From the NCBI GenBank assembly GCA_963971285.1, contig OZ020262.1, positions 5,923,036 through 5,987,035 of the forward strand: a DNA stretch of 64,000 nt, given 5' to 3'. The stretch comes from Astropecten irregularis. Taxonomy: Eukaryota > Echinodermata > Asteroidea > Paxillosida > Astropectinidae. Positions within the stretch are counted from its first letter, which is position 1. Each line of letters opens with the position of its first letter. A program made the position numbers and the translations under genes. The notes beneath the pieces were generated by a model that was given only the letters and a program-made list of their open reading frames with translations, had not been told where the DNA came from and did not search any database. Positions 34,031 through 48,000 of the stretch are shown here, piece by piece.

Positions 34031-37000
34031 TCACCTCAAGGCGGTCTGCGGTGCTCCTTCCTCATCACTAAAGAAGCTTTCCTTGGACTTGGAAGTCTGA
34101 TTTATTTTCCTATAGGATGGAGAGAATTCCAACACGTTAGGTCAGACAACACAAATTGCCTATGCAAACTATCGGTGATAAAAAAAGGCAGGCAAATCTG
34201 AACTTTGTTTGGCAAGGTCTTCACAATCTACATGTATAACAAGTACTATAACTTCAAGTCTAGTTCAAGAGTACAAGCCTGCACGTAAAAAAAAACCTCA
34301 CTCTCAAAAATAAACTAAACAGAAAAAAAAATCATACAAATTAAAATTCCAATGAAAACTACAAAATGCTTCTTTTAAATAAATACTGTAATAACTATAT
34401 TTCTTGGCTGTTTTTTTTTTTTTTTAAGTACCTTGCATTTTTCCGGACACATTTTGGGCAGGAATCGATGGTCCGGAAGCAGGCTTTGTGGTAACATGCC
34501 CAGCAACCTGCAAAGAAATGGACAGCAAATGAAGGAATAAAAAATTACAAATGTGCTTTCACAAAACTGTCAGCCTTTAAAGGTAGAACCATACTTTGGA
34601 AAAGTTGATAGAACAGCTGCTGCGGTCTGTTCATAATTTGATTTGCCATGAAATAAAATCAAACCTGTGAAACTTTCAGCTCAATTGATCATTGGAAACA
34701 GAGGAAAAGAAAAACACAGAAAAACCGTTGCAATTGTTACACAAAATTATAACGCAATTGTAATTGTGAGGTTTTGATCTCGGAGATCAGAACTGTTTTC
34801 AGTCTTTTGTTTGACTCATTTCTGGATACGTACAGCATTTCATGTGGAAAAACGTTCACAGTACATGTATGTTTGCACCAGGTCCATCTTAGCTTTATAC
34901 CCTATAAATTATACGGAAATCTGTCAACTTTTAATTTTTGGTTTTGCACCATAGTTTGAGCACCTCTGCTATAAATTAAAGATGAGATTTATCTTACAAA
35001 CATGGGAAGAGAGTTAAAACTAAAAATCACATGCAACATCTTCTGGGAGATATTTTTCTTTATTTTGAACTTTGACCCCACTGACCTTGGCACTGATAGG
35101 TCTTGTGCAACTGGAAGGGAAAGATGATGTCTTGGTCGTTGCTGCATACTTCACAAATGAAACCCTTGGCCTGACACAGCTGATGGGACAAATAAAGGAG
35201 ATGAAGACAGAAGTAGGTTAGTTTAATTGCAGCTGGTATGCACCAAAATTATCACTGCAGCACATACTGGTTACCAGTGGATGTAATGAGATGTGCATTA
35301 CTGGCGACTGGTATGCTGCTATTATCGCTCAACATGAATCTTTATCAGTTTACAATGCATTTGAGAACAGGGGCCTTTCTCAAAGCTCGGCTCAGGCTCT
35401 GTTATCCATATGCTGAAAATGTAGGTTGTGGTTTTTCAGTGAAGCTGGAGCTCTGCTTTTTTATTCAAACCAGAGAATATTCTTCCCAGCTGAAGCCAAA
35501 GAATGGATCCACAAAATGGAGCCAGAGCCAGAGACAGAGCCTGGGCTGAGCTTCAGAAAGACCCCTAGTCTGATTTCTACTTGAAAGCCTTACATATGCC
35601 CCTGTGGACGTTAAAGGATGTCTATTTTGATAGTACCTCTAAGGGTGAAGAAACATCCGGTTAGGATCTAAATGTCAGGCATTCCTAGGTTTAAGAATTT
35701 TAAATGAGTAGTTTAATTTGATAGCATTCTTTGCTCTTGAAGATGGAGAGCAGACATACCTGGCACTGGCTGACGTGAGCGACAGCATCCTCCACTAGCT
35801 GATGAAGTTCACTCTCCATCTCACCGTTGCGTACTCGCTGGATGTCGCTCAATGAGTACAGGTGAGGCTCGTTGAGTAAATGGTGAGGCTGTGACTCGTA
35901 GGTGGCCTGGAGACTGTGCAGTTTTGGAAAATTACGAGTGTTGGAAAATTAAAAGTTCATTTCATACTTTTCATACTTTCACAGTCCCATAAGGTGCACA
36001 CCTTTTGAGAAAACAGTGAAAAACACCCACAGTTCTTTAAAATCTGTTCTAGGATTTTTTACCTTCCAAAGATCAAAATTGTTTTTGGTCAATTGGTTTG
36101 ACTCTTTTCTGGACAAATATAACAGGCAGGCAGGAAAATGTTACCGGTATGTTTCTACCATCACCATCTTTATACCCTGTAAGTTATAGGTAAATTTGCA
36201 GAGATTTCTGTTTCGGTTTGCCACCAAAATATGATAGTACCTTTAAATTTGCTCAAACCACAAAGCAACGATGAAGAAAACATTTTCCACAAAACAAAAA
36301 CTTGCAAATCCTTTAGAAATGAAATGCATGGATTACACGAATGATCTAGATCATGGAAAATGTACATAGAGGTGTACCAATCAAATTTAACTGCAAAACG
36401 GAATGATGAGAAATTACTACCAGTAATTCATTGATGGAAAATATTATGTCACAGTTGGGCGTCTCATAGATGACATCTTTGGAAATGGAAATCTTGTGCC
36501 CTTTAAACAACTCGACAAAAACTAGAGATGGACTTTATGGGCAGATCTGAGATGGTGCGAAGGAGAAGAACCTTACCTCTGACTGAGGCGACAGGTCTTC
36601 AGGAAATCTTTCAAAAAGAACAGCTGCGTCCTCAGTTCCTGTTGGGAAAAGGAATTGATTGGAGAAGGGTTTAGCGACAGGGAACCGAGAGGGTAACTTA
36701 TAAAATTAGGAAAATGGGCAAAAACATCAAGAAAGATACAGTAACAGTCATCAGGCATGCAACTTGGATTTAACAAGAAACAAGGAAATTTCAATCTTTA
36801 GCAAACTTTGCACAGTGTTTTTCACTTTTCAATGGCATAAGAGTTAAGTGAAAAAAGAGGAAATCAGCTGACCCGAGGAAAACTTGCATGTCTGAGTCAT
36901 CTGTGAAATGTCCAGTCCCATACGGTTCCCACTTTTTGAGAATACAGTAGAAAAACGTCCGTGGTATTTTAAAAATCTTTTCACAAGCTTAAAGATTAAA

Positions 37001-39009
37001 GTAATTTTTGGTCAATTGGTTTAACTCTTTTATAAATACAGCTTTTCGGGTAGACAAATTTTAACGGTATGTTTCTACCATTACAGTCTTCAAACCTGGC
37101 CTGTAAGTTATAGGTTAATCTGTGGAGATTTCTGATGCCACATATGACACAGATTTGTCTGCTGCCCTCATTGACGAAATTCAGAGAAGGGAGCTTGCGG
37201 GTTGAGCATGTTGAGAGAAAAATCATCAAAAAACACTCTCTTTCTCTGTTCAGTGTGAGATAAATATTTGTTCTCATGTGAAGTAATTCAAGGACTATAG
37301 TTGTAACAAATAAAGTGAGGTTTGTGGAGTATTGAACCAACCTTGCATGTATTCAATGGCTTGATCCTCCTGTACAGTGCTGGGTTGTTATCTAGGATGT
37401 TGAAGAGTGGGTCTTCGTGCATCTTATCCAGCAGCTCTCGGGAGAAGTTGCAGACGGGGACTTTCTGAAAGTCCCACTTCCTCAGGACCCGGCCAGGGAT
37501 AACAGCCGTGCTGTTGCTGTGACAACAGTGGCAGAAGTACTTGCCCAGGTATTCGCAGTATCTGAATCTCCGGATGAAACCTTCGGAGAGAACAAGGATG
37601 AATCAGAGTGTTGGTGAGACGTGGAATGAATCACCAAACAGTGCCAGGCTTTAATGTGAAATTTTTAAAGATTCAAAAAACAAATCTACGACGTTGTCAG
37701 AAGACTCCACATCCACAGTCTGGCAAAAAATCACAGAACAGCACTCACACTTTGTCTGATCAAATATGTGCATGAAATGATAAACCTGTGAACATATGAG
37801 CTCAATCGGACATCTGAGTCACGAGAAACTAGCCATAAAACCTGTCTCAATTTTTCTTAGAAAACATAGAATGGTTTTGATCTTACCCCGAGATCAAAAC
37901 TGTTTTTGGTCTTTGTTTTAAATCTCATTTCTGGATAAATACACCATTTCATGCGGTAATATTTTAATGTTATGTTTTTACCAGCATCAACTTCATATCC
38001 TGAAAGTTATACGTAAATCTGTGAACATTTCTGTTCGGGAATGTTAACAGTCCTGTGCTATACCTATAAGAAATCTCGTCTACTCACCTCTTTCAATTCT
38101 CATGCCGCATCCAGCACAGCGGTAATTCTGCTTGGCAACAAGAACTTTTCTCCTAGAGACAATACAAAACAAAAACATTATAAAGAAACTGATGAATGGT
38201 TTCCTTTTTTTCAAGATTCTGGGGCAAAATTTGTCCCATTTGTTCTTTTTTTTTTTTTTTTTTTTTAAGTCATTGAAAAGTGAACAAAGAAAAATAGACT
38301 GGAGCGGGATTCGAACCGGCGACCTCCTGAATACCGTACAGGCGCTCTACCAACTGAGCCAGTCTCAGTCAGTTTCCCTTGTGGTTATTTCACGAATATA
38401 TTAATTAAAAAGCCGTATCCTCTTTGAGTGATCCCCCATGTACCGTTCCCAGGTTGCAGCATTGTTGCGTGTATCATTGAAACAATCCTTGGGGTGTGGC
38501 GGTGTGTGCGTGGTTTCATGGCTTCTGACTGCCAAACGAACAAGGATAGTTGACTATTGGGGTCACCACCAACGTAGGGCTGGATGGCTCAGTTGGTAGA
38601 GCGCCTGTACGGTATTCAGGAGGTCGCCGGTTCGAATCCCGCTCCAGTCTATTTTTCTTTGTTCTTTTTTCAATGACTTAAAAGTACTCAGTCAGTTTCC
38701 CTTGTGGTTATTTCACGAACATTTGTTCTTTGTTTGTTTCAGAAGAAGTACAGTCAAGTTTTAGATACGTGTCAGTAATTCGCAATAAGACATCACCCTT
38801 GCCTAACAATTTAGAATTGTACACATTGTAAGATAAACCTTTGAAAAGTTAAGGAGGAGCTGTTTTCTGTTTTCTTTGCAATGAAATTTTGTATAAGCCC
38901 ATGAATTTCAAAGGAACTGATTTATATGCACTTACTTTGGCGGGGGGTGGGGATTGAATATAATCTGGGCTCTTGGGGGCGCCCAATCAGCGTTGCCACG
39001 TAAACGGGT
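34031..39009 (-). CDS. RUBCN: Rubicon exons 12-19: RH (Rubicon homology) zinc-binding domain
   Basis: This block encodes about residues 784-1063. Exon 12 has [15 protein letters not shown]. Exon 13 has [10 protein letters not shown], and exon 14 has [15 protein letters not shown] and LRKWDF. Exons 16-18 have [35 protein letters not shown] and SCPKC. The spaced Cys/His residues are the zinc ligands of the RH domain, which binds Rab7 in Rubicon, PLEKHM1 and Pacer. Exon 19 encodes the last 25 residues with an acidic [10 protein letters not shown] tail like the vertebrate ESYLSDYEEE end. The donor of exon 18 runs into a poly(A) tract in the intron. Confidence 0.93.
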
Positions 39010-42000
39010 CTGCAGCGGAGAAAAAAGTAAATAGCGGCAGACTTAAAAAAATATGGGTTCAAAAGGTAAAAGAAGAGAATTATGAAGAGTAAGATATCAG
39101 AAATCTAAGTGTCATGACAGTGCTTCCTTAGTTTTAGAATGACAAAAAGATTTCGATACTGAAAGTAAAATTTGCAAGTAGTAGGGCCCAATTTCATGGA
39201 ATCCGTTACAGCCTATTTTTGTGCTTACGTCGGGTACTGCCACGCGTGAAATCTATTTCATGGAATCCGTAAAGTAAGACTTTTGGTTTAGTGAAGAATT
39301 TCAAGGCTAACCTTGATTTTTTTCCTGCTAACGCACTGTCATATGCATTCTGCAGGAAGTCCTTGCTTAGGCCTACTGTTAACAAAAGGAAAACAAAATT
39401 TCTGCTTATGGTAACGGATTCCATGGAGTTGGGCTCTGATACATTTCTGAAAGATGTATATTTCTGAAAATTCAGAACTATAAAACTTTATTTAATATAG
39501 TCAAAATTCAAAATGTTAATCTTCCCAAGAAATTGGCATATGGTCATCTAAACTAAGGGAAGAGCTATGAAGCATGAACAGATGATTTAAATTTCAAATG
39601 CACAGTGATACCTTGATCTTCATGTAGTGCTATGGACCTTTCCGGCTTTGCTCTTAAGCCCCGGCCACTTGAGTGTTTTACATGCGACCGAGCATGTGAC
39701 CGAGTTTGACCGAGGCTTTCATGGTCACCTGATTAAAAGGAGTCCTCCAATTGGTCAATAAGCGCAGTTTGATTGACAGGCCAGAAGGGTCCATTAATGG
39801 CGCTGTGACAAGATATATAGGTCTACATCATGTATGCAAGTTGCTTCTATAGCAATTTCAAGAAGATGCAGTTGCAGCCAATTTCACGAAACTTAAAATG
39901 TTGCATAACTTACGCAACATTTTCCTGCCTTGGTTGCACAAGTTATGGCTGTTTCACGAAACTTACACACCATTTCGTGAAATCGGCTGCTGATCCACCC
40001 ACACATGCCAGAGAATACCAAGAAAGACCACAGAATATCTTGAGTCTACGGAGACGTCAGTGCTACAGTATTCCAAAAATAGGGCCCACGCAGAGAAAAG
40101 CTTCCACAAGCGCTACCATTCAATAGCAATGATGCTTTGTAATGTATTTTATACAAATTTGAAAGATGAGTCAATAATTAATTTAGCTAAGCAGCAAATT
40201 TTTAACTTTGACCCATTGCCAACTAGTATAAATGGTCTGCTTATCCATATGAACAAGGGAAAGAGCCTTCCAACTCACTGACTACAATATACATGTACTT
40301 GATGATACTACTGTTTGCCATAAGCCTAATCAGCTTTGGGTGATATGAGTCAATAATGGGTAAACGCAGAATACCTAAAGATAAGATACATGTGAATGTA
40401 CACATGCAATGTTCACCAATGTTAAAGCATTGAGAGTTAGTTGCACTATATAAAATGAACAGCCCAATAAGCCATTATGCCAGTTAAATCTTAATAGTAT
40501 GTGGTACCCGGACTTCTTTCATTGCATATAAACACCCCAGTTTGAATATCCCAGACTAAAGACTCTGTTGCTATATCACATGATTCGGGGCAAGCTTTTA
40601 CATAGTGATACCCATCTCTGGAATGGACTGGTTCCTTTGTGCCATTCTTATCCAGTATGAACAGTGCATTTGTGCAAAACGTCTGTTATTTAACTAAGCA
40701 AAAGCTTGCCCAGAATCAAGTGCCATAGCAACAGAGTGTTGCCTGGGAAATTCAAACTGGGGTGTTTATATGCAATGAAAGAAGTATGTAGTACTAGACA
40801 CTATTCAGATTTAACTCGCAAATGGCTTATTAAGATATGATATGTATGATATGTGTTATAGCCAATGATGGGAATGTCAGGGGTGGTTCATGACTCAAAC
40901 AAAGGGAGGAAGGAAAAAACAGAGATAGGGGACCGCCAGAATGGACTTATTTTGTTTCCACGTTGGCTTTCATTTTAAGCCAAACGGAGCCACGATTCAC
41001 TGAGCACCATACATAAACACACATGTGACCTCATCAGTGCATTACTTTGTCTTGGCCAATCAAAATGCATTTTAATGCTCTGGCTATAGAATTTAGATGG
41101 ATAATTCCATTTTTTTTGGGGGGAGAAGGGCTTGGTGGCAGGAGTGGGATAGACATGCCCCTTTGTCATAAGTCACACATATGCCAATTACTTTGTCTTG
41201 GCCAATCAAAATGCATTTTAATGTTCTGGCAATGGATAATTCCATTTTTTTTGGTCGGGGGATGGGTCTTGGTGGCAGGAGTGGGATAGACATGACCCTT
41301 TGTGATAAGTCATCCAAGCCTGAACCAAACCTGACCGACTTTTGCAAATAAAAATCATGATCATAGTCATTTTTTTACCTGGCCGACTAGGGAGTGACTG
41401 CGATACTTGAAACTCGTCTACAAAAGAGGACCCCCAAAAAGGAGAGATGACATTTTAATATCGAACACAAGCCTTTATGTAGGGAGTGTCCCAGGAAACC
41501 ACCCAAAGATTAGATGGGATTCTCAAGACATAGCAGATGACTAACACTGAGGGTCACTGCTTGAGGGGACATCAGGTAACAAATGCGAGGGAGGCACCAA
41601 GGAAATCGATTTAGTTCCCTCTGTTATTAAGATCAAAACTCCCGGGCGTCGATGGAATGAACTAGGAGCACCAACATGTATAAACCGACCCTTCAAGCGC
41701 TGCCCCATCTGTTTTTGACTAATTACAGCTGTGCTTTACATGCGTATCCAGCATACGTTCGTTCAACATACGTCAGACTTAAGTCTGACATGTATGTGTA
41801 AAGCACGTTTGAAGCATGTGACTTGATCACGCGGCGCGAAATTGGAGACAACAACGTTTTCATTGCCCACGTGTGCAGTGGGAGGAGGCTAGCTGGATCG
41901 GTTTATTGCCCTTGGTGGCCCATGTGAAGTGACAAGCCCTACAATGAAAGAATCTTGTACAACTCACATTTTTCTTGGTGTATATATCGGCGTTCTCGCC

Positions 42001-45000
42001 GTCGTCTGGCGACACAGGGAGCGACGTGGGCATCGGAAGAAGCTGCAAGAACACAACAAGCATAGGTGACCTTAAGAAGAGAAGCTTATAGTCTTTGTCT
42101 AAATCGTGTTTGTAAAAGCAAACCCGAGTTGGTAAAGACATGGTTGTACTTTGTGAAATTAGTCCAGGGGTTGTTTTCATCAAACTTATTGTAATACTAT
42201 CAATCGTAGAACTTTTGATGCATTGCAGCCCCACGTAGAAGTCGTAGGATACGATTGGTTATCCTTCGTAACTCGAGTTACGTTCGATCTTAGGGCTTCG
42301 TGAAATTTACCACTTACTGCTTGAGGAGCATCTTGTTCAGACACCAGCCATTGGAGTTCAGAGGCCGCGGGGAGTTGCTTGGCGGGGAACTTTCGTAACA
42401 GACAGAGGGCGACAGACTCGGCCGACAGCATGTTGCTATTCGAGTTGAAGTGCTCGGTGGGCAGCACTGCTGTGGGAGAAGTTGCTCGGGCCAAGTCAGC
42501 ATCTGTGGTTTAGACAAACAGAAAACTTGTTTGGCACTTTGCCTTCGATAAAGATCCTGCTAGGATTGAAACGCATCAGGCCCTCCTAACCCTAAACAAA
42601 CAGGAAAACATCATCACATTAACAAGTCTCAAAGGAAAGTGCCAAATCAAGTTAATGTATTTCACTCCCTGACCTGACCACATGACCCTATCACCTGACA
42701 CGATCATCTGACCTGAATAGAGCGATGCTAGCGATGCACTCAATCCCATGGCTTGGACTGACTGGAGGTTCTTCTTGTCACTCAGCTCAATGTCCTCCAC
42801 CGAGTCAGTGCTGTCTGACGAATCTGTCCCCGGAAAAGATTCAAAGTGGAAACAATTGAAACAGAATCATGTTGTGCTTGAAGGCTTGTTAGGAAGTTAG
42901 GAAGTTTATCACTCCTTTGTGGGTACAGGGGTATTTTGTGGTTCTGAATAAAACCAGCTACTCGATGTCTCAAACAGGGTGTACTCTGTTTGTCATCAGG
43001 AGACAGAATCAATAAAACCCAACTCCTACAAACAAACAATTAAGGGATAGCTTGTGAAATGGAATGGAAAACTTTCAAGAAGGCTAGAGGTCGATTTCAC
43101 CAAACTCATCGTAACAATAGTATCAATCGTAGGACTTATGATGCATTGCAGCACTATGTAGGATATGATGGGTTATCTATCAAAACTAATCGTAGGACTT
43201 TGTAAAATCGACCCCTTGATATGTACATCTACTTCGTGGCATGAAATGGACTGAAATGAAAGACTGAACTGTGCTGGATTCCGCAATGAGCTGGCAGAAG
43301 TTTCCACGGTCCATCAATTTGTCCGTGGCTAATTCTTTGATGATCTTCTACTCACCCTCTTCACTCTCAGTGTCTCTGGGCGTACTGGCTGTACTGCTAG
43401 TTGCTATTGTACTTGCTGCAGAGAGGCAAACGAACAGTTAAAGGGTGAACAACGGTTCATGAAGAAATGATATATTGGACTGTTTGTACATTGTAATTTG
43501 GCAAAGATTTCTAAATTCTTCACTTCAATGTTGGACGGCCTAATGCATTTTGATCCTAGCTGGATCTTTATCCTACTTGGTCATTCTTGGCCCAAGCATT
43601 GCTTGGAGACATGGATCGAAATGCAGCAGGCCCTCCAAACTCGAAGCATTTTATATGCTTTAGGTCATCAATTTGGCTGATGAGCAGTTTGCAGCAGTTT
43701 GTTACTTGTTAGAGTCTTAATTGAGCTGACCACCAATATGTCAACTCTGATCCCTGCCCTTATCACCCCCTACAATATCTCACTTGAACTGGTCAGCGTG
43801 TTCATTCCACTGTCGCTCCGGCTCTCGTTTGTCAGGGTGACAACTTGACGAGGCCGGCCATGCATCTTGTCTCTGCGCTTCTCGTTGCGTCGCAGTCGGA
43901 TGCGTTGTTTCAGGTGTTGGATCTCTTCGTCCGAGGCGTCCGATTCATGGTCTGACACAGAGGACAGGTGCTGCTTGCACCGGATCTGCTCTACGGCGGC
44001 GATGATCGCCTCCGATATGCTGAAGTGGGCATTCTCCTAGAAGGATGAATCAAGGCATGTTAGGATCATCCAATCAAAGTAATCAAGAAAGGTAGCACTT
44101 ACAGACTAACTAGAGGAATAAGTACATAGGCTACTTCATCAGATGCAATGATGTGAGGCATCATCAACATTGGTATACCTCTATGTTCATAAGTGAAGCC
44201 TCACACCATTACATCTGACATGTCTGATGAAGTAGTTGTTACTACAAAAGCTTATGTACTCATTCCTCTAGTTAGATAACTTAATTTTCTTAATGAACGA
44301 ACATGAACATTCGACATATTGAGCTTTCCCAGGTAACAAGTGCATGATATCTGAACAAAAAGGGACCAACAATCCCATCTATTGAATCCTTCTCCCAATA
44401 AACAAAGAAAAACAGGACTCAGAAACCAACCCTGTCCAGCTCTGGGATCCTTTCAAAGTCCCTGGAGGAGAGGAAACTCATGAGGGATTGTCCCTGCGCT
44501 GGCTGGGGAAAGTAGCACTCTGTAGCTGGCGACACAGCACCTGTTTGCAATAATAACAAAAAACATCATTGACAAAATCGCTACCACATTAAGGATCAGC
44601 AAAAATTATTCTACTATCACCTTCAAGTTCAACAATATTCTGTCGGATCCATCCTGCATTTTTCATGAAACTACATGTATGTTTAAAAAAAAATTTTTTT
44701 TCATGATATGGATTTTTCTTTTCAAGTCTATTTTGGGGAAGGAGTGGTCATTGTTTCTTTTGCCAAATATTTTGTTGCCTTTTACCATTAGACGGAGCAG
44801 CACAAGTTATAACTGCATCCTAGACGGTGTCTGTCAGTCGCTGACTTACAAACTGTCATAAATGCAAAAGGCATAGGAATAACCGTAATGCAAAAGTTGA
44901 AAGCCCACAACGATTTGGAAGTACATGTATCCCAATATTCACATTATTGCATGAATCAAAAAAGAACACATCCATGTATGTAGACTTCTAGTTTTTAGTA

Positions 45001-48000
45001 CATTTGGGGGCGTAAGTAAAGAAGATTTAGGAAGAGTGTACCCATTACATGTACATCACTCTATGTGACCAAAGGCACTAGTCATAATGGGAAGTACACT
45101 ACAGTGTACAGGTGTATACACATCATTGTATCATTAAGACATACATGTAGTTCTCATCATCATACTGTACCTGAATCCAGTAGACTATTCTTGCGGGGTG
45201 AAACAAGATGACTCTCTGCAGGTAGTGAGTTGCTGGTGCTTTCAACTGCCTTCATGCCTTCAGCAACCCCGGTCATGTAGGCCCGCGGTGGCTTGACTCC
45301 GTGGTCCGACTTGGAACGGGTGTGCGACACAATCTTTGCCCGCTTGACGCCAGTGTCGCTCAAGTTGAGACTGGTCTGAGAACGCCTGACCGATCGGTTG
45401 GCTTTCATGTACATACTGCTTTTGGCCTGAGGAGGAGTTGAACTTGATGGCGTTGGACTTGTGAGCTTGCTCACACTGTTTGACTCAGACTGTTTCCTCT
45501 TCCCGCAAACTGGGCATGTGTTGGCGGCAGGCGAGTCTGTACTTAAGCTCTTCTCATCAGCAGTGCTGACGTGTGAGGTAGTTTGGTTGTCGCACTGACA
45601 TTCACCTTCTGCATTGTCCTCCTCATGTAGGGATCCCAGCGGGCTGCTGCCTAGGCTACTTGGTAGCTTCTCGGATTTTGGAGGTGAGCCGTACTCAAAA
45701 AGCAGCTTGGGTTCTTTGCCCGGCGGGACAAAACCGGAGTACAACTCTCCGGCAGTCTTGGCCTTCCTTAGGACACGGCGCTGGGGCTTAGATGATGCAT
45801 TGTCGCTCGTCAGGAATTCCATGTTCATTAGGGGATCGTTAACCGTCTTGGGATGTTCATCAGAGCCCGGTGAAGAAGGTACGCTTGTGCCATCCAAGAG
45901 AGACAGCAGCATTGTCCGGGCAGATTCTGACTGGTGCCGGGTCACGTTCTGCAGTTCTGGCTTTGCATGCTCGTCGCTTGTCGTCAGGATGCTCTCAGTT
46001 TTTGGCGAGGCGAAGGCCGGCGGCTGGATTTTCTCAGCTGAGATCTTCCTCTGAAGAGGGGGAGGTAGCTTCACTTCAGCTGGCTTGGCTGGGGCATCAA
46101 CAGCAGCTGATTGCCTTGCACGACTGGACTGCCTTGCTTCAGGCTGTGGCAAGCTCCGTTGTAACTACAGTGCATGAGAAAAAAAATTGAACTGTTAATT
46201 TTCTAACCTAACATGCCTAACAATCAACCGTAAGTATTGGGTTTTACATACCTGACAGCTTCCTGCATGCAAGTTTATCACAATGCATTCCATTGTTTTA
46301 GGGACAATGCACTTCATTATTTATTTTTGGTTTTCATTGTCCATGATACCAAAAATGACAACGAAACTTTGGTTGGCATCCTGTTGTTATCAAGGAAGAC
46401 ACATCATGTTACCTGCGCCTGAGCAGGTCTATGAAACTGGCCCGTTAAAGACACCAACTCCAAGTTACAGCTTACAACTAATATACATACATGCATGACA
46501 TGGTGTACACAATCCATGATTTAAACAGCTGTGCAGCACATCCACACAAACATTATGATTTCCATGCAAAGTGTTGTATGCATGGACATGCAAACAAAAA
46601 ACAATTTAGTCACAAATGATTTACATACATGTATGACTTACTTTTAGTTCCTGTACATACACATGTACACTCCACATTGTCATGCAAACGTAATATTCCA
46701 TGGGATGCAGTACGTGCATGCAATTCAATTGTATGATGATTTTCAATGCCAGTCATCATTCAAATACTTAGAATAAGTGTGGTTTTATGCTGGTACATGT
46801 ATAATTCACTTTAAGAGCTAGTCCTTGAGTTGTTTATCGTGATTTCTATTGCGAGGGCGTTATGCATTATAAACTGTTATGTGATGAGTTTCTGGTTTTA
46901 AACAACAGAAAGTCATGTCATGTGCTTTCCTCTAGCCAAACTGAACTCTAGCCAAACTGGTGTATTTAACCAGCTCATATTTCTTTGGAAAGTAATTTCA
47001 ATACTGTACTTCCTGATATTGTGTGTGACTGGTGCTTGGCACAGGACATCCCATTAAAGAGCACTGGTGTTTGGGGAATGGGACATGCACTTTAAAGGGG
47101 CACTCTTACAACACATGGTAAAAACAGACAGCCTTCGCTCCGCACTTGCGCTAAAAATAGCACCCGATCTCAGACAAACATTGCAACCATGGATGCAAAC
47201 GTGTGTTCGTGTGCGCGTGCATGCACACTACGTGTGTTAGACAATGTTTGTCTGACATCCGGGGATTTTGAAACGTCATTAGTGCGGAGCGCTATTTCCA
47301 TCACTCTCCAAATTTATGAAATTCTTAGCTTTAAGGAGACAGTAATGGGTAATGACATAACATCCTTGCGCAAATATTAACTATGCAATCAGCTACCAGG
47401 CTTGTGTTTCTGCTCAAAATCTACTGAACAAACAAATTATGGCTATTGCCTCAACATTTCAAACAGTCACAGAAGACAAAGTGGAAAGCCACTTCACAAT
47501 TTCACTACAAGGGATGACAATAATTATGAAATAATCTGACAAACCTACAAACTGTACAAACATCACTTAACGTAACATGATCATTATTAAGGTTTCATAG
47601 TGACATTTTAAACTGGTTCATGACAAGTGTTTGGGGAATAAATATGAACAATAAATAATTAACTTGTTCAGTTAAGAAATGTACCAAGTTCAATTGACTG
47701 GACAAATAGTCTAAATGGTTTCACCAATTTTGTGAAAAGGAATGTGCTACTAGACAAAAAGGTATTTGGAAAAGGGATATTGAGATTTTATCTACATGTA
47801 TGCAGTGTGTGACCATATGGCTCAGTATTAATTTTGATGGTGGTGACTCCTTAAATGAACGTGCATACACGTGTACATTGCGTCTGTTTCTGCCTATTGT
47901 TGGGGGAGGGGTGGGGTACAATGTACATGTACCAGTATGTGCGTAGTTGCAATAAAAATGGCTCTTTAAAATCAACAATCACCATCCAGTTGATTGGCAG

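Noticed and set aside
33842-34201. 119-codon plus-strand ORF
   Set aside because: It overlaps Rubicon exon 19 on the opposite strand, and no domain was found.
38577-38650. Functional tRNA gene
   Set aside because: The acceptor stem and A and B boxes are good, but the anticodon loop lacks T33 and the unit is the head of a dispersed SINE family.
45614-46054. 146-codon plus-strand ORF
   Set aside because: It is antisense to Rubicon exon 5 and has no independent support.
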